A stretch of DNA of 64,000 nt from positions 1,426,001 to 1,490,000 of the forward strand of contig NC_089178.1 in NCBI RefSeq assembly GCF_947507565.1. The letters are read 5' to 3'. The DNA comes from Oscarella lobularis. Its lineage: Eukaryota > Porifera > Homoscleromorpha > Homosclerophorida > Oscarellidae. Below are positions 51,451 through 62,200 of the stretch, piece after piece. The translations under genes and the position numbers were made by a program. The notes under the pieces are model-generated. The model did no database searches. It was not told the DNA's origin and was given only the letters and a program-made list of their open reading frames with translations. The first letter of the stretch is position 1. Each line of letters opens with the position of its first letter.

Positions 51451-51549
51451 CATCATCCTCCCAACCGGACGTGCGTTGCATGGTTGCATGATTGGTTTTT
51501 TGTGGGTTCAGTGCCCCCTCCCCTTTTTTCTCTCGTGTCTGTCGGGTTA

Positions 51550-54500
51550 GGGGACGTTGTTCCCTCCTCTGTGCCATTTCCGCTGCTGCGCCACTTGTGT
51601 TGTTTCGGGGCGTAGGCCCAAAGGCGTGGCAGCAAAAACTGTGGCCCCAAAAATTGGCCGCTTGCACGCCTTGCGATTCCAGCGCCCGAAGAACGCTCTC
51701 CACAAGCCGTGCCCGCGAAAGCGGGCGACCATCCTCAGAACAGAAGAGCGCCCCCAGCCTCTAGCCACGGCACGCCAAGTGAGACAGAAGCGCCCCCACC
51801 GGAAACAGATCCGTATCCGTGCGACCCATATAGATCGCGACGCCCTGACGAAAAGGATCCGTCTTCGACTGCTTTAGGCGTAAGCCCACCACGGATGGCG
51901 ACGTCCAGGAATCCACCACGACGGTTAACGCCGACAAATGGCGCATCGGGTTGAACGGCCCGTCCACTACAAATTCGCCCGGGCGCAAGAAGCCGAAAAC
52001 CCCACAACAGCACGCTGCCCAGAGCATCTTTGCCACCGAACTGTCTGCCGATGCGGCCTAAGCGTTCCGTAGCAGCCGTAGGATTGCCGGAGTAATCGGA
52101 AGGCGCCGATCGGGCGCCGGTCGACCCTGATGACGCTTAATTCCCCGCAGCACCAAATCCAGCTGAGGGTGCGCGGCCGCAAACGGATCACCCATGCCAG
52201 ACGTCACCATCCAATGCCTCACGCCAGCCAGGTAAGATATAATTGTGCTATATGCCTTGCCTTCTAGCGCTAAAGCCGCGCAAAACCCGCAAGAAAAGAT
52301 TCAGACGCAGGCAACGGCGTCAGTCCCCGCTGGCAGCAGAAACGGGCATAGTGATGCTCCCGGTTTGGTACGCCCGGCGAGTGGAGTCTGCAACGCCAAG
52401 CGCAGCAAATTCCCAAACTGCGATCGCCAGTCCTGCTGTAGCCAGTTGATCCGCCGCGGTTCCAACAGCTCCCATAGCGCTGAGGCACAGGGAAGCTCTC
52501 CTCGGCTATCTGCTGACAGAATCTCTTAATGTCCGTTACCGCGTGCCCCCGGGACAGCGCGTCCGCGACGTGATTTAGCTTTCCGGGCAAGTGCCGAGCT
52601 CGCAGAGTGAAAGAGAACGTTGCCTTTATAAACTGCAGGGAGCGCAACAGCGGCATCAGGGTGGCATCACGGGATGTTCCCAAGTTGACTGCCGCCACGA
52701 CCGTGGAATTATCTGATTCCAATAGCACGGCAGAGCCGACCACTCCCTTCCCCAGACCGCCGCCGCCACCACCACCGGTACCAGCTCCTTGAGGGCTATT
52801 CGCTCGGGGCGCCACACCGTAGACCAAGGCGCGTTAAACCACCGCGAACCGGACACCGCCGCGCACCCCCACGACCCCAAAGCATCGGATTGTACCCGAA
52901 ACGTCGGCTGGGCCGCGATGGACGAAAAGAATCCTCTGCCGTTCCAATGCTCGAGGAACAGGCTCCGCCACAACAGGTCCGCTCTTGCCTCTGCGCTAAG
53001 ACGCAGAACGTGGTGCATCTCGGGGCGCCGCATCGACAGATCGATGAGCCGCCGCACGAACGACCGCCCCGCTGGGATGGCCTTTGCCGCGTGATGCAGG
53101 AGACCCACCAGCGACAACAAGTCCACAATAAGTTGCCACCGTCCCGGCGGGCCCGACTTCGGAATGACGCCGAACGGACTGACATGGACCCCCGCCTAAT
53201 TTCGAACGGACCAGAGCAGTGTACCCGCCGCCACCTCGGCCGCGATATAGCGCCAAACCACATCCGGGTGTTCCGCTGCCGAGCGCATGTTACGCCTCGA
53301 CCTTGCACGCGAGGTGCAGCCATCGTCATAGCCAATGCGGAAGCCGTTTGCCAGGCCCTCCACCAGCAGATTGGCAAAGTCTCCATCCGGATAGACCGCC
53401 AACGCCGCTTGCCACGCCTCCACTCTGATCGGAGATGACGCTGGAGCTGCCCACTTCGTCGAGCGCGTCATTCGCGCTGCGCCAGCCATCTCGAGCTCCC
53501 GCAAGCGAGGCAGGAGAACGTGAGCCCCGCCGGCTAAGCTGCAAGCATCTACGCCAGAACATCCAGTAATTAGCCTAAATTTACTAAAATAACAACCACG
53601 CCCTTGCGCGTGTGCCACCCTCAAACGAAGCAAAACAAAGCAATCGCCATGCGCCCAAGCGACCAAAGAAAACAAAATCCCGCAAACCGCTTGTTCCCCC
53701 CACGCCCCAAAGGGGGCGAGAACGCAACAAAAGAAAAAAGCACCAGTTGGGCGGGCCCGCCCACGGCGCCTGTGTTGGCGTCGACGGCTTGCACGCGCTT
53801 GCCTTGTGCCCCTCCATGCCGCACTTGCTGCAAACATGCATGAAGACGCAACTGGCCCCGTACGGGCAGCCGTCCTTCCCAAAATTGAACAGCTTGCAAT
53901 ACTGCTGCTTGCGCTGCTTTGCCCCTTTTTCCTTAAACTTGCGGTAAACCACTTCAGACGCCGGCGCGAGCGCGCAGTCCTCCGAAGCGTGGTCTGCCTT
54001 GAGGCAATATTCGCACGAAGGCGAAGCCCTCGCCGGCACAGCTGTACTAAGTATCTCAGCCATGAAGGAATTGGGGAATAGGGCAAGGTCCAACGCCGAC
54101 CACGTCTTCACCAAGTTTGCTGCCGCTTGTGCACGGAACAGCCGGTCGTATTATAGCCAGCCCGAACCCCCGCGACGTTGAGCTTCGTCAACGAGCAGGC
54201 GTAGGTACGCCATAAGCTCCGTCGAGCGCTGCGGCTGGGAAGACAAGGTCACCGCCGCGAACTCGGCGAAGGCATAACCCAGGAAAGCAACAACGTCAAA
54301 CGTCGCATCGGTGTGCGGGGAGTGAATCAGCCCGCTGCGATACCCCGCTCGGCCTCGCGTCGTCGCAGCTCGACGTCATCCGGGAGCAGTTCGGAGAAGT
54401 CGACAAACTTTCCATCGAGAATTTTATCGACCAGCCTCTCCCGGCACTGGCGTTAAAGCCTCGCCCAATGAGAACGGGGCGGCGCGAGCCTTCTTCGCTG

Positions 54501-55264
54501 GAGGCGGTCCGTCCGACCAAAAACGACGGAAGCCACTCCGGAAGTGCCGCTGGCGCTGACGCAACCCACGCCGGCTGCGCTAAGGGCGCCGCCGCACTCA
54601 GGCCGGGCAGCCCCGAAACTCCCGGCGGAGGAGGTTGACCCGCCGTCGCCGGATTGGCCGTAGCGCTTGCCACTCTTGGCGCCTGCACGTCATTCACCGT
54701 TCGTGTGGGCGCCACTGTTCGAACCTCCGAGGGAGAATGACGGGAAGGGAGCCGACCGCGCGCTCGCCGCTCCCTGCGCGCGCCCAAGACCAGAAGGAAC
54801 GCTGGATGACGGCACACTGCCCAGCGCGCCTCTGCCGCCACACTGCCCAGCGCCCCTCTGCCGCCACCCGCTGCAAAGAAAAACAGGCTAAGCCCCGCCT
54901 CTCGCCAATACCCGCTGCAGGTGTTGCGCGCCAAATGAGCCCGCCTTGGCCGACCGCCAACACCAAGGTCCGATCGCCACGGAACGCCCTCCCCCGCGAT
55001 TGGGAGCGCCTTTACCCGAAAAGGGATAGAGAAATGCCTACCTGCACGATCCGGTACGACTTCCGAGACCGCCGACTGAACGAATGAGCGCAGCGGGAAT
55101 CGCTGTTCGTCCGCCGTCTGAATCCAAATATCCGATGTCCGTGGAAGCGCTGACCCTGACGCCTGAGACGACGGGTTTGCCGGGGCTGTTTGGGCGATCG
55201 GCGCCGGCGACGAAACTGAGGGAGCGACCGACGATCCAGTGGCCGACGGTGCACTCAGCGGCAC
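51550..55264 (-). pseudogene. degraded Ngaro copy 3: gag, RT/RNase H without RT core, recombinase
   Basis: Gag from 55264 (MPLSAPSATGSSVAPSVSSP), donor GCAG|GTAGGC in the conserved phase near 55,043, core PGRLVDKILDGKFVDFSELL, fingers CEYCLKADHASEDC, CKLFNFGKDGCPYGASCVFM, CSKCGMEGHKASAC. RT N-terminus SPIRVEAWQAALAVYPDGDF, then HVSPFGVIPK joins straight to LLSLVGLLHHAAKAIPAGR at about 53,120: about 600 bp with the YxDD core are missing. RNase H (LLESDNSTVVAA, HLPGKLNHVADALSRG) follows. Recombinase GVFGFLRPGEFVV and a decayed HSF motif end near 51,600. Confidence 0.82.
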
Positions 55265-55970
55265 CGCCGATCGCGATGGAAGGCTCGGCGCCGAGCGCCG
55301 GTTGGCGAATAATCCCGAGAGCCCGAGGGAGGTCGTCGCGCGACTGACTGCGAGTTCTCATCGACGGAAGCATAAAGTAAAGAAGCACCTATCTCGCAAG
55401 CAGGCTAGCGACCCAATGCCCTCTCTACCCGGATCGCGCGCCACAATTCCCGCCCGTTACGAATATCAACCGCGTCTAACGGTGTTCGTTAGACTTCACT
55501 TCTCCTATCCACGTGACCCCATCTAATCCTACACACATAGCGAACACTACAATGGCTTAGGAAAAGGCAAATCACCCTTGAAATCGATCGCTCATTTGTA
55601 CTATGTAGAACGGACGTTTTTTTCAGACCCGGACACTTTTTCACCCGGACGCTCTTTTCCGTGTGACAGCTCTCTCGATCTGCGGGAAGGGAGTCGGGCC
55701 AGGGGGGTGCACTCGCGCGCGCTAATAACCCAACTTCCTCTCAAAAATTGCGATACTTCTCATTGTCGATTTTTGTTTTCGAACGCTTCAAACTGTTAAT
55801 TATCTTGCTATGCACATTTGACCCAGCGCGAGTTTGTTTCGCTACATTCGTCGCGAGGCCGACGGCGCGTTCCCAGACTAAACGTACCCGCCATTTCATT
55901 AAAAGGCTAGCTAGAACAATCAGAAATTCAGCGCAAAACAGAAATACAAAACATTTTCTTTCGGTCATCA
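55265..55970. other. intergenic region and 3' UTR of the membrane protein gene
   Basis: No gene. The part next to 55,970 should be the 3' UTR of the leftward gene; no clear AATAAA is seen on the minus strand. The part next to 55,265 may be the eroded end repeat of Ngaro copy 3. Confidence 0.4.
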
Positions 55971-56205
55971 TCATACGAGAGGTTGGGTAGTGTCGCTAGC
56001 TCGACGCGGGCTTTCGTACGTGAAACCAGCCGCCGTCGCTGCCCCTCTTCTGTGTTCTCCGAGAGTTGCATAGAGATGAGTGTTGCTGCTGACATCTTCG
56101 CTGATCGCATCTTCGTCAGGAGAGACGGGTGAAGATTCCGTTACTGGTTTTAAGCCATATGACGGATTAGAAATCTGTTGCTGCGATGCATCTTCTTGTT
56201 TAGAT
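55971..56205 (-). other. cytoplasmic tail exon with NPxY motif
   Basis: After a 75-nt intron (56280-56206, phase 2) the tail reads ISKQEDASQQQISNPSYGLK, PVTESSPVSPDEDAISEDVS, THLYATLGEHRR, TYESPRRASDTTQPLV. NPSY is an NPxY motif for PTB-domain adaptors or endocytosis; other Tyr sites are YATL and YESP. Confidence 0.75.
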
Positions 56206-59200
56206 CTAAAGTATATAAAAAAAGACGCATACCATATTAATACATGTACAAGCTGCAACACCGCGTGGAACAAAGCTTACATGGCGTCCCTGCTCCTGGA
56301 GTGGCGGCAGACCAAAACACAAATTGCAACAGCGACGAAAAAGAGCACGGCGACACCGACCGAGGCACCAACGATGACGCCAAGACTGGGTCTACCGGAT
56401 TTTGCGTCTGAATTTTCATCTGCGTCCTTTTTTAGATAGCCAATGGTCGCGAAGAGTTTATCCAAAGCAGCCTCGTTTTCAGGTGATAAAGCAATGAGCT
56501 CCTCCTCTGTAAACTGCACGAGTTTACTCCCTGGAATATCTGACAAAATGAAAACAAGATTCGAAAACTCGTCGTTACTCTCCAAAAATGCGACGACATC
56601 TTGTGACGACCAATCTGTTGAATCTGAAAAAAAATTGCGGGTGCTATTACACTGAATGGTAATGCAAAACCTTTTGGAATCCCAAGTGGCACGATAACTC
56701 GTTCAGTCGCTGTTACTGACGACGACGACGTCATCCTAACGGTTGCCTCCGTTGATGGGTAAGATGCAACTGTTTCTACTCTCTTGCTTGTCGTCACTGA
56801 AGGAGACTGTTGCATCGAGACAGCTTTCGTGGGAATTTTTGCAGTCCCAGAGGTTAATATTAGTAGATGACTCCCCTGCTTCACTTGTTGAACCACTGCT
56901 AGGTCCTGCAGCCGTCGTAGGTTTTGCTGAGAAAGATGCCTTCACAGACGAATGCGCTGTTGAAACCGTCTGATGGAACGCTTCTGTAGACGGCACCAGC
57001 TTCGTATTAGGTTGAATTGAAGACGTTTCAGGTGGCGACTTCGTAGAAATGAAACTTGGCGTCTGTGAAGTCACTGCCGCTGCGGACGTTACAACAAACG
57101 GCGTCAATGAAGGCCTCGAACTTGTCGGAGACTCAGTCGTCATCGGAGAGTCAGTAGTCGTCTGGGGTCTCGTCGTGGTCGGAGGCGCAGTAGTAATCGG
57201 GGACGCTGTCGTATTTGGCGACGCCGTCGTAGCACACACCAGATCCGTCGGACTCGGCACTTCAGGCGTTGGAACAGATGAAACAGTAGGAGAAGCAACC
57301 GTAGGCAAATCTGTAGTCACAAATAATTCTAATTATTACGTTTACTTTAAGTAACTTAGTCTTACCTCCGGCCACTCCAAAGTCAATTGATCCAGAATCG
57401 GCTCGTGTACACCCTTGTCGGCTGTCGTAGAGAGTGTTGAGGTCGACAGACCCCGATCCTTGAGACTTGCCCGCCAATCCTAATATCCTTAAGCGAGTTC
57501 TGTTGCCTATATAGTGTGGAATCTTGGGGCCAACTGACACCGGACTGAACGTCCAAAACGCCAGTCTTTTCAATCGATATCAAAGAATTGTTGACAGTTT
57601 CAAATAAGCCGCGACTTCGAACGGCGCCGTAACTAACCCCGACATCGTAATCTCTAAGTTGGCTAAACGATTCTCCGCCGGAGCAAACGTCGCCGTTGCC
57701 CGAGCGAAAGGCCGGAGCCGCATAAACGTCACTGCCGTTAATGATTCGCTTATACGTCAAATACTGATTCGACAGTGGTTGCTTAGGCAAGCAACGTCCG
57801 GATATCGAGACGATCAACAGGTTGCGTTGAAACGACCAGCCAGATGACCCTTGGATATTGTCGACGCGCAGCCGATGATATCCTTCTGATAGATGAATCT
57901 TTACGGTCCGCTCGTACAAAAACGATGTGTATGCACCTGTTGTCGCTTCACGTCATCAATCCAAAGTCGACTCTGTCCGTATCCTCCGAGAAGGTAAAAC
58001 GTGTACGTGTCGCTGATGGGGATGAATAAGAAGGCGGAAAATCGAACGGCGTAATTGTACGTGAAAGATGCCGGCGATGAAGAGTCCACGTCGTATCCGA
58101 CACTGCTTGAATAGGCCAAAGGAGCGCTGCCGTAATAGATTGGTTCCCTGCTCAAGCTGCTTTCGATTCGAGCCAAGCTCGATCGCACTGCCACATCGTC
58201 AAATTCTTTCGGCGCATCGCTGCTGCAACTTGAACATCCTCGATAGAAATAAGCGAGACTAATTCTTTGAGGAGTTTGATCGGTTTTTACTCGATACTGG
58301 AAGTATTCAGCAATGACGCCGGACGTTAAAGAAGGCGAAGCGGCGCCGAGATAAAACGACGCGCCGTTCAAAGTCTTCGAGTACTGACTCGAAACGTCTA
58401 GGCCACCGCGAGCCCAAATTCGACCTTCGAGAATAGTACCGCGCGACCAGTACAACTTCCTTTCGACTATCACAGTTGCTTCGTCCATGGCTAGTCGGCC
58501 TTCCAGAGTGAGCGAGCCGCGGACGACGACGCGACAACGCGTTGCGTGTAAAGATGCCGATTGACGAACGACCAGTTGTCCATCAATCGATACTACGTCA
58601 TCGGCAGCGGAACCTCGTGCTAAATCGATACCACCGCCCGCTTCGACGATGACGTCGCCGACAGTGGCAACTTTCGTCGCTTCTTCAAATCGCATACTCC
58701 AACCTTGACTGACGTAGGTCAGTCGACCAAGCTTCACCTTTGCACCTTTCTCAAAAGTAAAATGATGGCTGGAGAATGAATAAAGTAGAATCTGACAGAA
58801 CCATTTCGCTCGAGATTGAAAATCGAACATTCTGAATGCTGCTTGGTAAATTGATTCTGATGTATCCATACGTTTGTAGCGAGAAGATGTTCTGTGAGAC
58901 ATTGTTGATGTTGCGCTAAACGAGATGGAGACAGAATTATCTCGCCACAGAGTCTTTCCGTCGTACACGTCGCGAGTGCTGTTCTGATACAAATCGTAAA
59001 TGTACCGTTTGTAGTCAAATGTTGAAGCGTACTCATCTTGCCACGACACGGAAGGGAGATTGCTCTGGCGTGCCGGAACGCCGTACACTTTCCACGCGCC
59101 AGAAGCGCGGACTAGTGTCGGAAAAGAGAATGATGGCGAAATAGCGTAGAAACCCACAGTTCCATTGTTCGAGAAAAACTTTGAAAAAGTGCCGACCTCA

Positions 59201-62200
59201 CGCTTGGATAGCTTCCACTCAAGAAAATCATCGTCCCTTCATTGCGTACATTCCATTGCAAATGCGCATCATTTGAACGAACCACGTGCACGAACAAGCC
59301 GAAGTTGATCAAGCCGAAAGCGAAGCCGTCCTCATCGACCGTGATGTCACTAGAACTTCCTGACCAAGACAAACCATCATAGATACGCATTGTGCCGCCG
59401 AGGCGATTAATCAGCCGACAGCCGTGGCAAATTATGCTTTTTGACGTCATCGTTTCATCTAACGTCATATTTCCAATGTTTTCGATCTCAACTTTTGTGA
59501 GCTCTTTTGTCGATTGGGAACCGCTCGATATGAAAAGAGATCGTCGCGCCGTGATTAGTGCCTTGGAGAACGAAGCGGCGCTGCCAACTATTCTTCGACC
59601 ACTCCACGTAAAATAATCAGCTGTAATACTACCCTGAAGTTCGAGATCGTCGCTACGCACGTCCAATCGATGATGGACGGAAATCGACGTCAAATGTTCG
59701 ACAAAAAGAGTCGGGTTGCTTTTCAATCCTCCAACAATTAGGGACCTGACAGAAATAGGAGCGACACTTGTAACGATCACTGCGTAGGAGCCGCGGGCCG
59801 TTATAAAAACAATATCGACCGCCGTCGGCACGCGAGGCGGCGTCCAGTTATTGGGATCAAGCCAACTGCCGCCGTTTGTATTGCTCCACAGGACGATGCT
59901 GCCGAAAGCGCTCGTCTTCCGAAATTCGACGTCGCCGGCGTGTTTCACCAATCGACCGCCGGCATCAACGTAGTCGGCGTAGAACGTCGCAATTCCGTCG
60001 TTGTGCGTTTTGTTGATCAGGCCAGCGTTGACGATTTTCGGCGGAGTTTGACTGAGCGACGTGTGCGAGTACCACAGTATATCCGATAGAATGAGAAGAA
60101 CGCCAGAGCTCGTTACGTTCATCCCCGCACCGTTTCTCGCCACGATCGGACCCTCCTGATCCATGACGCACACCGAATTGGTTTGTTTGTCGACGAACTG
60201 ACTAGAGAACGACAAAGACGATCCGTTGACGACAGCGGCATACGTCAGATTTTGAAGGTACTGTTTCGGAAAGCCCGGTCCTTGCACTTTCATCAATAGC
60301 ATACTTCCCCACGACTTCCACGAACTTGATACGACAAACAAGTCAATTCGAAGCCGTCGAATTCCCGCCACAAGATCGTGCGCGAAAGTCTGTTCGTACA
60401 AGAAGCTCAAGTACGAGTTACCCGTCCGCACCTGCTTGCCGTCAATCCACAATCGATATCGACCGTAGCCAGTCGAAAAGAAAAACTGGTAGCGTCCCGT
60501 AGATGGCACGTCCCAAAAGGCGAGATAGCGAATGCCGTAATTGTAAGTGAACGAGTATGGCGACGTCTGGTCGACGTCGACGCCGTTCAATTGGAATCTA
60601 AGTGGACCGTTCCCCTTTCGTCGCGGGAAACGACTCAACGTGGAACGCACTTCAATCGCGTTGGGAATCGTAGCCAAATCGTCAAATTCCTTCGAGCGTA
60701 GCCGTTTGCAGGAGTTTTCCCAGCGCGATAAAAGTCGTTGAAGCTATTTAGTCTTGGAGTCGTTGCCGTGGCAACTCTGTACTCAAAGTACTCTGCCACG
60801 ACGCCAGTGTAGTTTGGAGCTTTTGGCGTCTGCAGCAGGCGAAGTTGAATGCTGTCTATTACTTTGAGGTAGTCGCTTGATATCTTTGACTGCTGCTCGA
60901 GAATAATGGTTCCGTTGTGTCCACTTATAATTCCATCTGTCCATTCCATGCCCGATTGCAGTGTCGCCGAACCGTTTCCAATATTGAAATCGCTGCTGAT
61001 AAACGTTTTCCCTTTGACAAAGAGTCGACCAGAAGCCGAAGAGAACAAGCCCTTCGTTAACAATTGGCCGTCAATGCGAATCGTGTTTCCGCCCGAGGAT
61101 ACGAACGTTCCGTTCTCTTGTACGACGAGTCTTCCAGTCGATTCCCACACGGCCGCTGAACTTTCTACTGTCCAGCCATTTTCGATGACAACATCGTTAA
61201 CAGTCGGCATTGAGGACGATCTGAACAGCATTTTCCAGGCTGACGAGGAACTGATTGCATTTAACTACCGTGACTATCAAATACAACGTCACCGAGAACT
61301 TCCAAAAGGCTTGAGCCGCTCGAATAGCCGAAGACGCTTACAGCAACATAACCCCGATATGCCGAGATCCATAACAAAGATCCCGTAGTTGATCAAACCA
61401 CATCGAAAGCCGTCTAAAGGACTAGGCGATGGCGCCTGGCTAAGTGAATGATGTACCGGTAAAGCCGAGTAAAGTCCGTAGTTGTACACGGTACAATTGA
61501 CGCAGTTCAGATAAGACGAAGAGCCGTAGGTGTCATCGTAGGTCAAGTTGCCTCGATTCTCGACGACAACGTACCGAAAATATTTTGTAGAAAAACTTCC
61601 CTTCGATATGACGAACGACGTCAAAGCGACAAGACGACCCCGATTCGTTACCGGCACCAAAGCGCCGTCGATATACTGCCCGGCCCACGTCATCCTATTC
61701 GTCTGAACGAAACCTCTCACTGTCAATTTAGCCGAGTGAACACCGAACCTATCCGATACAAATAACTTGGCCGACGATTCGACGATCAACTCGACGTCGC
61801 TTCTGGATGATCCGGCAGATAGTGACGTCACATTGACGACAACGTAGTTGGGTATCGTCACCTGATACGACCAGGGAAGCGTGATGTGAACGACATCGTC
61901 CAAGCGTGGAATCCGCGACGGATTCCAGTTGGCTGCGTCGTTCCAACTGCCGCCGTTCGGATTCGCCCATATCGCCAATCCACCCGAAACGCTTGCGTCC
62001 CGAAATTCTAAGAAACCCGTCTCCGTTCGCTGACTGCTTCCGGGTTTGCCGATGTATTTGCCGTAGATTGCCGCCGTGCCTGGTAGGTCGCGTCGAACGA
62101 GCAGACCGGCGTTGACGAACGACGTCACGCCGCCGAGTTTAGCGTCTGAGTACCAGATAACGTCGTCGAGCACGTGAAATTCGCATTTTGAACAAATGTC

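Noticed and set aside
54698..54716. Sequence resembling a retroviral tRNA primer-binding site (minus strand TGGCGCCCACACGAACGG)
   Set aside because: It lies inside a Ngaro gag remnant, with no LTRs nearby, and matches only the first bases of known sites.
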